Below, one piece after another: positions 29,688 to 37,501 of a DNA stretch of 48,637 nt. The stretch is from Methylophaga sp. (lineage in GTDB: Bacteria > Pseudomonadota > Gammaproteobacteria > Nitrosococcales > Methylophagaceae). Position 1 is the first letter of the stretch, and each line of letters begins with the position of its first letter. The position numbers were made by a program, and so were the translations under genes. A model generated the notes under the pieces. That model was given only the letters and a program-made list of their open reading frames with translations. It ran no database searches and had not been told where the DNA came from. The stretch spans positions 1 to 48,637 of the forward strand of contig NZ_JAUSCC010000022.1 in NCBI RefSeq assembly GCF_030651745.1. Reading direction: 5' to 3'.

Positions 29688-31778
29688 TTAAATCGTTTTC
29701 GCCAGCTCATCAAGCAGAGCGGTCTGTGCACTGATCAAGTCATCACCTTCCTTACGTTCAGCACGATGGTAACGACCATCGGCAGATAAAATCCATGCTT
29801 GAGTATTGTCAGCAAGGTACAAATTCAGATCGTCGATAACACGCTTTTGCAGACGTTTGGATTCAATCGGGAAGCAAGTTTCCACACGGCGTAACAAGTT
29901 GCGTTTCATTAAATCGGCACTGCCAGCCCACACTTCAATGTCACCGGCGTTTTCAAAATAAAATACCCGGGTATGTTCCAGGAAACGACCAATGATGCCA
30001 CGTACCTGAATATTCTCCGACACACCTGCAACACCGGGTTTTAAGGTACAGATACCACGAACAATCAAATCCACTTTAACGCCGGCTATTGAGGCTCGAT
30101 AAAAGGCATTAATCATTTCCGGCTCAACCAATGCATTGACCTTGACAATAATATGCGCTTTTTTGCCCGCCGCAGCATGAGCAATTTCCCGATCAATTTT
30201 ATCGAGCAGCCCTTGATGCAGATTGAATGGGGCATGCATCAATTTATGCATTTTAGGGATTTTGCCAAGGCTGGTCAGTTGAATAAAGAGGTTATTAACG
30301 TCTTCACCAATCTGCTTGTCTGATGTCAACAGACCATAGTCGGTATAAATACGCGAGGTATTGCGATGGTAGTTACCAGTTCCAAGGTGAACATAACGGC
30401 GTAATTTATTGTTTTCACGGCGTAAAATCAGCAACATTTTGGCATGGGTTTTATAACCGACAATGCCATACACAACATGTGCACCAGCCTGCTGTAATTT
30501 AGCGGCTAATGCCACGTTAGCGGCTTCATCAAAGCGTGCTCTTAATTCAATTACGACGGTGACTTCCTTTCCAGCGTGCGCGGCTGAAACCAGGGCATCC
30601 ACGATCGGTGAAATAGCGCCGGTACGGTAAAGGGTCTGTTTGATAGCCAGTACATTCGGGTCGGTTGCCGCTTGTTTGATCAGATCAATGACCGGGGTAA
30701 ATGACTGAAACGGATGATGCAAAAGCACATCTTTCTGTTTTAACAAACCAAAGATTTCTACATCAGCTGTCAGACCATTTGGGCGGCCCTGAGTAAAAGG
30801 TTTGAATTTCAGATCCGAGCGTTCCACCATTGAATGCAATGCTTGCAAGCGACTCAGGTTCACCGGTCCATTGACCAGATAAACGTTTTCCTGTTGCATC
30901 GCACATTGGTCACGCAGGAAATTAACCATTTCTTCCGGACAGTTATGTGCAATCTCCAGACGTACTTCGTCGCCATAGTTGCGGTGTGTCAACTCATCGG
31001 CAATGGTAGCCAGCAAGTCACTGGTTTCTTCAGTATCGATGGCAAGGTCGCTGTTACGGGTTACCCGGAATTGATAACAGCCCTTGATCTTCATACCGAA
31101 AAATAAATCATCAGCAAACGCATGGATGATCGAAGACAAAAACACAAAGTGATATTGCCCCGGTTCACACAGTTCCTGGGGCAATTGAATCACCCTTGGT
31201 AATGCTCTAGGCGCCTGCAAAATGGCATAACCAATATTACGGCCAAAGGCATCTTTACCATCCATTGAGACGATAAAATTTAAACTCTTATTGAGTAAGC
31301 GGGGGAAGGGATGAGATGAGTCCAATCCAATCGGGCTGAGGATTGGCTGAATTTCATCACGGAAATATTGTTCCAGCCAGGCACTGTGTTCAGCATTCCA
31401 CATTGGACGTGCCAGAACCTTGATATCTTGCTGTTCCAACAAAGGTAACAGCTCATTATTGAGCACGCTGTATTGTTCATCGACGAGTTCATGGGCACGT
31501 GCACTGATGAGTCTTAATGCTTCCTGAGCACTGATTTGGTCGGCTTCAAGATAGGGGTCGCCAATTTCGATTTGTTGAATCAGCCCCGCAACGCGTACTT
31601 CAAAAAACTCATCCAGATTGGTGCTGGAAATACACAAATAATTTAATCTTTCCAACAGCGGAACACTGGGGTCCAGAGCCTGCTGTAATACGCGCCAATT
31701 GAATTCCAGCAAACTCAGCTCACGATTCAGATAAAGCTCGGAGCTATTCAAATCAATTTGTGTTTCCATGTTTTCCAT
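29688..31778 (-). CDS. ppk1: Polyphosphate kinase 1
   Basis: Ppk1 reversibly polymerises ATP gamma-phosphate into polyphosphate. The 696-residue protein has the N-terminal ELYLNRELSLLEFNWRVL signature, the head domain, and two PLD-like catalytic domains. The autophosphorylated histidine is His445 in YKTHAKMLL; VHLGTGNYH and the second-domain segment with SADLMKRNL are present. The first ATG at 31778 has no ribosome binding site, whereas an ATG 9 bases downstream has GGAA in front, so the true start may be 31769. A Pho box lies about 107 bases upstream, and the gene is followed at 2 bases by parA. Confidence 0.96.
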   Translation of the reverse strand: MENMETQIDLNSSELYLNRELSLLEFNWRVLQQALDPSVPLLERLNYLCISSTNLDEFFEVRVAGLIQQIEIGDPYLEADQISAQEALRLISARAHELVDEQYSVLNNELLPLLEQQDIKVLARPMWNAEHSAWLEQYFRDEIQPILSPIGLDSSHPFPRLLNKSLNFIVSMDGKDAFGRNIGYAILQAPRALPRVIQLPQELCEPGQYHFVFLSSIIHAFADDLFFGMKIKGCYQFRVTRNSDLAIDTEETSDLLATIADELTHRNYGDEVRLEIAHNCPEEMVNFLRDQCAMQQENVYLVNGPVNLSRLQALHSMVERSDLKFKPFTQGRPNGLTADVEIFGLLKQKDVLLHHPFQSFTPVIDLIKQAATDPNVLAIKQTLYRTGAISPIVDALVSAAHAGKEVTVVIELRARFDEAANVALAAKLQQAGAHVVYGIVGYKTHAKMLLILRRENNKLRRYVHLGTGNYHRNTSRIYTDYGLLTSDKQIGEDVNNLFIQLTSLGKIPKMHKLMHAPFNLHQGLLDKIDREIAHAAAGKKAHIIVKVNALVEPEMINAFYRASIAGVKVDLIVRGICTLKPGVAGVSENIQVRGIIGRFLEHTRVFYFENAGDIEVWAGSADLMKRNLLRRVETCFPIESKRLQKRVIDDLNLYLADNTQAWILSADGRYHRAERKEGDDLISAQTALLDELAKTI

Positions 31779-31884
31779 TTTGGTAGCTTATTAAAAAGTT
31801 GATTAATAAATTGGTGCAGTATTTTGAAGTGTACGAGTGCTCATTGTGTTACTCAAGAATCCCCAAGCAAACTAGAGGGATTTG

Positions 31885-31902
31885 ATGACAATCTGATGAC
31901 AG
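31885..31902 (-). promoter_or_regulatory. PhoB box upstream of ppk1
   Basis: The minus strand reads CTGTCATCAGATTGTCAT: two 7-base PhoB half-sites (CTGTCAT and TTGTCAT) with the usual 4-base spacer. Exactly 10 bases downstream is TAGTTT, a plausible -10, giving the layout of PhoB-activated promoters in which the box replaces the -35. It would induce ppk1-parA under phosphate starvation. Confidence 0.7.
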
Positions 31903-31903
31903 C

Positions 31904-32383
31904 TTACCAGCGATACTTGTCATAGTTTTCCGGATTTGCCCAAAAGCGGCTATTCAGCCAGTCGCGTTTGGGCTGATAATTTTCAATAGCGTAACTGAAC
32001 AACTGCAATCCATCGCTGGTACCAGCAATATGATGCAGTCCCATGGCCAGATAATCACGAAATTGCCATCCCTGACGCTGCGCTTGCGCAGGATCGGTAA
32101 TCAGAATGATATGCGGCGCATGCAAATTACGTAAATAACCCAGCCATTGTTGCCCGCTCTGCAAGGGTAATGTCTCTGTCAAATCACTGATAACAGCCAG
32201 ATCTACGCTGTGGATCTGTTGCAATTGGGATTGTTCAAATGGTGTTGTCAGCGTCTGGGATCTGGTATCTTGGCAGTCGTTCAGGCACAACCTGGCCGCA
32301 TCTCCCGCAACTAAAATTGATTGCGGTTTAAATTGCTGTATCAGCGTACTGAGCAGCGAAGACAATAAGACTGATTGATTCAT
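31904..32383 (-). CDS. Uncharacterised protein, DUF6231-like
   Basis: A 159-residue cytosolic protein with no signal peptide or membrane segment. The opening MNQSVLLSSLLSTLIQQF is followed by a Rossmann-like strand QSILVAGDAARL and a second strand VDLAVISDLTE, then HIILITDPAQ and a C-terminal FWANPENYDKYRW. The pattern resembles the small gammaproteobacterial family DUF6231; I am not certain of the number. The ATG at 32381-32383 shares two bases with the divergent ycgN start. A longer frame opening at a TTG (32425) lacks a ribosome binding site and would lie inside ycgN. Confidence 0.65.
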   Translation of the reverse strand: MNQSVLLSSLLSTLIQQFKPQSILVAGDAARLCLNDCQDTRSQTLTTPFEQSQLQQIHSVDLAVISDLTETLPLQSGQQWLGYLRNLHAPHIILITDPAQAQRQGWQFRDYLAMGLHHIAGTSDGLQLFSYAIENYQPKRDWLNSRFWANPENYDKYRW

Positions 32384-32855
32384 GACTGACCAGCATAAAA
32401 CATCTGCCGAATTCTGGAAACACAAGCGTCTGGGACAGATGACACATACCGAGTGGGAAAGCCTTTGCGATGGCTGTGGTCGCTGCTGCCTGCATAAACT
32501 GGAAGACGATACTGATGGCCGTATGTATTACACCCGGGTCGCCTGTGAGTTATTAGATATTTCCACTTGCCGTTGTAAGGATTATGCTAATCGTCAAAAG
32601 ACAGTGCCGGACTGTATTCAACTCAGCGTCGAGCAGGCACATTTTTTTGATTGGTTACCTGATACCTGTGCCTATCGTTTACTTGCCGAAGGCGAATCGT
32701 TACCTGAGTGGCATCCATTAATTACTGGCGATCCACAAAGCGTGATTGATGCAGGTGTTTCCGTGCGACATGTCGCCATCAGCGAATCTGATGATATTGA
32801 TTTAACCGAAGAGGTCATTGCTCTGCAGCCCCCCGTTTATCCGCATGACACCTGA
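32382..32855 (+). CDS. ycgN: YcgN/UPF0260 cysteine-cluster protein
   Basis: A 157-residue protein of the YcgN (UPF0260) family, part of the zinc/iron-chelating CxxCxxCC group. The cluster CDGCGRCCLHKL lies near 30-41, with further conserved cysteines in ACELLDISTCRCKDY, PDCIQL and TCAYRLLAEG, and the C-terminal WHPLITG and VSVRHVAI. The role is not established, although metal binding is likely. The start-codon bases are shared with the divergent upstream gene, and the 3' end overlaps the next plus-strand gene by 11 bases. Confidence 0.92.
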   Translation: MTDQHKTSAEFWKHKRLGQMTHTEWESLCDGCGRCCLHKLEDDTDGRMYYTRVACELLDISTCRCKDYANRQKTVPDCIQLSVEQAHFFDWLPDTCAYRLLAEGESLPEWHPLITGDPQSVIDAGVSVRHVAISESDDIDLTEEVIALQPPVYPHDT

Positions 32856-33270
32856 AGAAAGTCGCGAGTTTACCGCCCGTCTTGAACAAGCTGCATTGAC
32901 GCTGCTTGAAATGGAAATTTACCGAAAACCCGATGATTTAGCCCGCCGTTTCGGATTGCCATTGCCGGTAGTTCGTTACTGGTGGCGCCAAACCGACGAG
33001 AAAACCCGTCCTGTGGATCAAAACAGTTTGTCGCCTCGCGAAGTCAAAGTGATTCGTAAAGCCACCCAAACTTTGGAAGGTTGGGAAAAAATTAAACGTT
33101 ATCGTCCGCCATGTGGCGCAAGGTTGCCGGGAGGCAAAAAGTGCAAACGTTCAGTGGCAATACGCCAACCAGAAGCCTGGTCATTGGGTGCATTGGCAGA
33201 TCGTTGCCGTCTTCACGGCGGAAATGCCCGGCGCATCATTCGTTCTAAAAAAGAGGACGATACAGAATGA
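32845..33270 (+). CDS. CCCH/HGG putative zinc-motif protein with HTH-like N-terminus
   Basis: A 141-residue basic protein. The N-terminal third is helical, with a helix-turn-helix-like stretch (DDLARRFGLPLPVVRYWWRQ, about 30-49). The C-terminal part has Cys90, Cys100, Cys121 and His124 in the pattern C-x9-C-x20-C-x2-H, ending CRLHGG, like the zinc motif of HGGxSTG-type proteins often seen in phage and accessory DNA. I chose the ATG at 32845, inside the ycgN 3' end; a longer frame from 32818 is less likely. The architecture suggests DNA or RNA binding, but the function is unknown. Confidence 0.7.
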   Translation: MTPEESREFTARLEQAALTLLEMEIYRKPDDLARRFGLPLPVVRYWWRQTDEKTRPVDQNSLSPREVKVIRKATQTLEGWEKIKRYRPPCGARLPGGKKCKRSVAIRQPEAWSLGALADRCRLHGGNARRIIRSKKEDDTE

Positions 33271-33277
33271 GGGACTT

Positions 33278-33766
33278 ATGCTTGAGACAACGGAAATTCT
33301 GAACCGATTACTGACGCTGTGTAACGAGCAAAAAAGCGGCACCTTATTTTTAAGCACCGCAGATAACAAAGCCTGCCATATTATTTTTGAAAATGGACGT
33401 ATTGAAGCAATGGCGTTTGGTTCGGTTAAAGGCATTGCTGTTGCCAATTTATTACCGAGACTGTTGATTGAACGTACCAGTTTTAACAGTACGCTCAGAA
33501 TGCCATTAAGTGAGCGAGCCAACATTGAAGATCAGGCAGATATCTTCGCCGCCCTCGGCTTGCGCCGTCAGCAGGTCGCAGAAACTGAGGTAACTCAGAC
33601 TTCAGTTAAACCGCAGCGCATGTATCGAGGTCATGTGATTGTTGAAGAAGAGCGGGCGATTAACACGCCAAAATCTGCAAAACCTGTCGTTGAATCTTCA
33701 CCTGATGTGCCGCCTAAAAAAAGCAAAAGTAAGCGCATATATCGTGGTCAGGTCATCGAAGATTGA
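33278..33766 (+). CDS. DUF4388-like protein with a repeated YRG motif
   Basis: A 162-residue soluble protein. Residues 1-95 (TTEILNRLLTLCNEQKSG, then GTLFLS...HIIFENGRIEAMAFG) resemble the DUF4388/PatA-N domain found in regulators. The C-terminal third is low-complexity and carries two copies of a short motif, RMYRGHVIVEE and RIYRGQVIED, separated by a Lys/Pro/Ser linker; the second copy is the extreme C-terminus. The ATG at 33278 has GAGGGA upstream and follows the preceding stop by 7 bases. Function unknown; the repeat could be a docking peptide. Confidence 0.7.
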   Translation: MLETTEILNRLLTLCNEQKSGTLFLSTADNKACHIIFENGRIEAMAFGSVKGIAVANLLPRLLIERTSFNSTLRMPLSERANIEDQADIFAALGLRRQQVAETEVTQTSVKPQRMYRGHVIVEEERAINTPKSAKPVVESSPDVPPKKSKSKRIYRGQVIED

Positions 33767-33844
33767 ATTTATCCCATGAATTTGTCACATTGATTGCGCC
33801 AAAATCGTTAACATATCGCCACGTTACAGACTCCGGAATTCATC

Positions 33845-35137
33845 ATGAGCAGCATGTCTCCCCAAAATCTCAATCGAGGTTTACTTGATTTTATTGACGC
33901 ATCACCTACGCCGTTTCACGCCGTAGCGAATATGCAATCGGCGTTAATAGCCGCCGGTTACCAGTCGCTGGATGAAAAGGATAGTTGGGGAACATTAGCG
34001 CCGGGGCACTATTTTGTGACCCGTAATGACTCATCACTAATTGCCTTTAATCTGCCAGAACAACCTATCGCTGAAGCAGGCCTGCAAATGGTCGGGGCAC
34101 ATACCGATAGTCCATGTTTAAAAGTGAAACCGCAACCTGGCACGGTGAAACACTCATTCTGGCAACTGGGCGTGGAAGTCTACGGTGGCGCCTTGTTAAA
34201 CCCATGGTTTGATCGTGATTTATCGATGGCTGGCCGAGTCAGTTACGTGGATGCAGATAATCAATTACGTCACACGCTGATCAACTTCAATAAGCCTGTA
34301 GCGATTATCCCCAGTCTGGCGATTCATCTGGATCGGGAAGTGAATCAGAATCGCAGTATCAATCCGCAATTGCATTTGCCGCCGATTGTATTGCAGACCG
34401 AAGAGGGCGATAAACCGGATTTTCGTGCCTTATTGGAACAACAGCTACGCTCCGAACATGGCGAACAGACCGTCGGCAAAGTGCTGGATTATGAAATCTG
34501 CTTCTACGATACCCAACCTGCTGCATTAGTTGGTCTTAATGAAGACTTTATCAGTGCGGCGCGGCTGGATAATTTACTCAGCTGTTATATCGGTTTACAG
34601 GCTTTATTGGCTGGCTCGAAAGATAAAGCGACCTTGTTGGTATGTACCGATCATGAAGAAGTCGGTAGTGTATCGACCAGTGGTGCGCAGGGCACATTTT
34701 TACCGTCGGTACTGCAGCGATTGGCACAGGACAATGAAAGCTTTCAACGGATGCTTCAACAGTCATTATTGATCTCTGCGGATAATGCCCATGGCATTCA
34801 TCCAAATTATGCGGATCGTCATGATGCGCAGCACGGGCCTATTTTGAATAAAGGCCCGGTTATCAAAAGTAACGCCAATCAGCGTTATGCAACCAACAGT
34901 GAAACCAGTGCACGGTTTCGGCAGATTTGCGAACTGGTTGATGTGCCGGTTCAGGATTTTGTGGTTCGCACAGACATGGCCTGTGGCAGCACCATTGGTC
35001 CAATAACGGCCAGCAGCATCGGGGTAAAAACGCTGGATATCGGTGTACCAACCTTTGCCATGCATTCCATCCGTGAACTCGCTGGCAGTCGTGATACCTG
35101 GTATTTATACAGCGCACTTAAACAGTTTTATAATTAA
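33845..35137 (+). CDS. apeB: M18 family aminopeptidase
   Basis: A 430-residue metallo-aminopeptidase of family M18, a large dodecameric dinuclear-metal enzyme. Metal ligands appear in GAHTDSP (His86, Asp88), in LDNLLSCY (the bridging Asp), in the catalytic DHEEVGS and in the C-terminal [13 protein letters not shown] (His). The [10 protein letters not shown] N-terminal signature is near 18-27. GGA precedes the ATG by 8 bases. It appears to be the first gene of a plus-strand run continuing to the methyltransferase at 36178. Confidence 0.95.
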   Translation: MSSMSPQNLNRGLLDFIDASPTPFHAVANMQSALIAAGYQSLDEKDSWGTLAPGHYFVTRNDSSLIAFNLPEQPIAEAGLQMVGAHTDSPCLKVKPQPGTVKHSFWQLGVEVYGGALLNPWFDRDLSMAGRVSYVDADNQLRHTLINFNKPVAIIPSLAIHLDREVNQNRSINPQLHLPPIVLQTEEGDKPDFRALLEQQLRSEHGEQTVGKVLDYEICFYDTQPAALVGLNEDFISAARLDNLLSCYIGLQALLAGSKDKATLLVCTDHEEVGSVSTSGAQGTFLPSVLQRLAQDNESFQRMLQQSLLISADNAHGIHPNYADRHDAQHGPILNKGPVIKSNANQRYATNSETSARFRQICELVDVPVQDFVVRTDMACGSTIGPITASSIGVKTLDIGVPTFAMHSIRELAGSRDTWYLYSALKQFYN

Positions 35138-35157
35138 ATCAAAGGAATAGATAGCTT

Positions 35158-35442
35158 ATGTCAGAAACAGTTGATGAGTTAACGGTGACCTATCAAGAAG
35201 GTGATGTCACTACAGTTAAAGAATTAGACAAGGTTGTGTTAACCAAAGGCGCCTGGGCAACCGTGATGTTCCGTTATCAGGATCTGGATCGTAAAACCGG
35301 CGAATTTGGCCCGGATAAATATACGATTCGTCGCTACCAAAAACGTAATGGCGAGTATGGCCAACGTTCAAAATTCAATATTTCAAGTCGTGATCAGGCG
35401 CAACAGATCATTGAAGCCTTAACCCGCTGGACCAAAGATTAA
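35158..35442 (+). CDS. Small conserved protein of unknown function
   Basis: A 94-residue protein with a good ribosome binding site (AAAGGAA). It is predicted to be mostly beta (VTYQEGDVTTVKEL, TKGAWATVMFRYQDLD, KYTIRRYQ) and to end in a helix (DQAQQIIEALTRW). The layout of strands followed by a helix, with basic and aromatic residues, faintly recalls the PC4/YdbC single-strand-binding fold, but I do not recognise the family. It lies 20 bases after apeB and 16 bases before the DUF445 gene, so it is probably cotranscribed with them. Confidence 0.72.
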   Translation: MSETVDELTVTYQEGDVTTVKELDKVVLTKGAWATVMFRYQDLDRKTGEFGPDKYTIRRYQKRNGEYGQRSKFNISSRDQAQQIIEALTRWTKD

Positions 35443-35458
35443 ATAGCATCCGCCGCCT

Positions 35459-36181
35459 ATGAATAAGAGTTTATTGACGAATCTCTGCGCTGCCGCTGTG
35501 GTTGGCGCAGGTTTATTGCTGGATTCACCCTGGCGCGAGCCCGTATTAGCCACGGGTATGTTTGCCCTGGCCGGTGGCATAACCAACTGGTTGGCCATTC
35601 ATATGCTGTTTGAAAAAGTGCCTGGCTTATATGGCTCTGGTGTTATTACGGCGAGGTTTAGTGAGTTTCGCAGCGCCATTGAAAAACTAGTAATGGAGCA
35701 GTTTTTCAATCCGCAGAATCTGGATCGTTTTGTCAGTGAAATGCTGGATGAAAAACGTGAGAATCAGCTCGATTTTTCCGAAATCATCGATCAAACCGAC
35801 CTGAATCCGGTATTTGATAACCTGGTGGCCACCATTATGGAATCTTCGTTTGGCAGCATGTTGTCGATGGTGGGTGGTGCCAAGGCACTCAAACCATTAA
35901 AAGAACCCTTTATTCGCAAAATGCAGCAGTCACTCAATGACATTGCTCATAGTGAACATTTTCAGCAGCATTTGCGTGACAAACTCAGCAGTGGTCCGGT
36001 CAGTGATGATTTATACCGGCAGATTTATGCCATCGTCCACAGTCGACTGGATGAACTGACACCGCAAATGGTCAAGCAGATGATTCAGGATTTGATCCGT
36101 CAGCATCTGGGCTGGCTGGTTGTCTGGGGTGGTGTGTTTGGTGGGCTGATAGGATTGCTGACCAGCTTTTTACCGTTGTGA
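35459..36181 (+). CDS. DUF445 membrane protein
   Basis: A 240-residue protein with the DUF445 layout. There is an N-terminal membrane region (about 5-50, including GMFALAGGITNWLAIHMLFEKVPGLYG, read here as GGITNWLAIHMLFE plus the segment after it), a long amphipathic helical domain, and a C-terminal membrane hairpin (LVVWGGVFGGLIGLLTSFL, about 219-237). The G(I/A)xTNWLAI...LF motif is the family hallmark. The function of DUF445 proteins is unknown. The last bases are shared with the GTG start of the next gene. Confidence 0.85.
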   Translation: MNKSLLTNLCAAAVVGAGLLLDSPWREPVLATGMFALAGGITNWLAIHMLFEKVPGLYGSGVITARFSEFRSAIEKLVMEQFFNPQNLDRFVSEMLDEKRENQLDFSEIIDQTDLNPVFDNLVATIMESSFGSMLSMVGGAKALKPLKEPFIRKMQQSLNDIAHSEHFQQHLRDKLSSGPVSDDLYRQIYAIVHSRLDELTPQMVKQMIQDLIRQHLGWLVVWGGVFGGLIGLLTSFLPL

Positions 36182-36822
36182 ACCTCTGGTCCGAGAACAA
36201 TTGCCGCTTATGTGCTGCGCCAGTGTCGTTTTATCAGCATTGGCGCGGTCGCGATTACTGGCAATGTAATGAATGTCATGCCGTGCAGATGGACAAACAG
36301 CATCTGCCGGATCGTGACAGCGAAACAGCGCTGTATCTGACCCATGAAAATGACGTTAATGATCCTCGATATCAGCAGTTTGTCTCACCCATCACTGAGG
36401 CCATCCTGAAGCAAATACCGACTGACAAAATCGGTCTGGATTTTGGTGCAGGTCCCGGCCCAGTTATCAGCAAGATCCTCACTGAAAACGGTTATCAGAC
36501 ACGGTTGTATGATCCGGTTTTTTATCCGGATAACAGAGTGTTAGATCAGCAATATGATTTTATTATCTGCTGTGAAGTGGTGGAGCATTTCCACCGTCCA
36601 GCTGTGGAATTCGCTCGTCTTAAGTCGCTACTGAAACCGGGCGGTAAATTGTTTTGTATGACGCAACTTTTTGATAACGCAATTGATTTTGCCAAATGGC
36701 ATTATAAAAACGATATCACCCATGTATTTTTCTATCATCCCGACAGTCTGGCGTTTATTCAGCAGCAGTTTGCGTTCAACAACGTTGAACTCAATGAGCG
36801 ATTAATCACCATCACTAACTGA
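36178..36822 (+). CDS. Zinc-ribbon class I methyltransferase
   Basis: A 214-residue protein with an N-terminal Cys4 ribbon (Cys9-x2-Cys12 and Cys30-x2-Cys33) followed by a SAM-binding domain: GLDFGAGPGPVIS, IICCEVVEHF and LLKPGGKLF. Ribbon-plus-methyltransferase proteins are often tailoring or sugar-modifying enzymes, but the substrate here is unknown. Translation starts at GTG, overlapping the DUF445 stop as GTGA. The 3' end overlaps the convergent yigZ gene by 8 bases. Confidence 0.82.
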   Translation: MNLWSENNCRLCAAPVSFYQHWRGRDYWQCNECHAVQMDKQHLPDRDSETALYLTHENDVNDPRYQQFVSPITEAILKQIPTDKIGLDFGAGPGPVISKILTENGYQTRLYDPVFYPDNRVLDQQYDFIICCEVVEHFHRPAVEFARLKSLLKPGGKLFCMTQLFDNAIDFAKWHYKNDITHVFFYHPDSLAFIQQQFAFNNVELNERLITITN

Positions 36823-37390
36823 ACTGTTCACGAATGGCGAGCAGATGTTGAGCAGGTAATTCGATCATTACGGTGACCGTGTCAGTGAATTGCTGATCGA
36901 TGATGTGACCGTGGATCTGTTTCAGTTGGTATTCCAGCATCTGCAACTGACTGTAATCAATCTGCAGACGAAGTTGCGCCATTTCCACCCAAGGCAGTTT
37001 CCCGGCGGCATCAATGGCTTGTTTGGCAGCATTGCCATAAGCGCGGGTTAATCCGCCGGTGCCTAATTTAACGCCGCCGAAATAACGAATCACCGCAACC
37101 ACAGTATTAATCAGATCTTCGCCTTGCAGCGGTGCCAGAATTGGTCGGCCTGCGGTACCGGACGGTTCACCGGCATCAAAAAAACGTTCAGTGATAAATC
37201 CTTCCGGCGCACGGATCCGCCAGGCAAAGGCCAAATGATTGGCGGAGGGGTGCTGTGCAGCCACTTGACGCAATTGTTTTAAGGCGCTTTGTTCGTTGTC
37301 ACAGGGCATGGCAAAACCAATAAAACGCGATTTTTTTATTTCGGATTCAACACTGGATGCGGCGCGTAGAATAAAAAATTGGCTGGACAT
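36815..37390 (-). CDS. yigZ: YigZ/IMPACT family protein
   Basis: A 191-residue protein of the YigZ/IMPACT family. The N-terminal UPF0029 domain has KKSRFIGFA, DAGEPSGTAGRPIL and VIRYFGGVKLGTGGL, all family signatures. The C-terminal half is the DUF1949 ferredoxin-like domain. The cellular role is uncertain; the eukaryotic relative regulates Gcn1/Gcn2. It is divergent from rapA across 111 bases and convergent with the methyltransferase. Confidence 0.93.
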   Translation of the reverse strand: MSSQFFILRAASSVESEIKKSRFIGFAMPCDNEQSALKQLRQVAAQHPSANHLAFAWRIRAPEGFITERFFDAGEPSGTAGRPILAPLQGEDLINTVVAVIRYFGGVKLGTGGLTRAYGNAAKQAIDAAGKLPWVEMAQLRLQIDYSQLQMLEYQLKQIHGHIIDQQFTDTVTVMIELPAQHLLAIREQFS

Positions 37391-37501
37391 TTTATTTGCT
37401 ATAGGAAAATACAGCCTGACAATTTACCATATCGCCATCGTTTGCTCGCGTGCTATGCAGAGCAGCATTTCTTTCACCGTTCAATCATCAGGTAACACAG
37501 T

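Noticed and set aside
33113..33277. Longer N-terminus for the DUF4388-like protein
   Set aside because: It lies entirely inside the upstream gene in another frame. The ATG at 33278 has a strong ribosome binding site and gives the family-like start.
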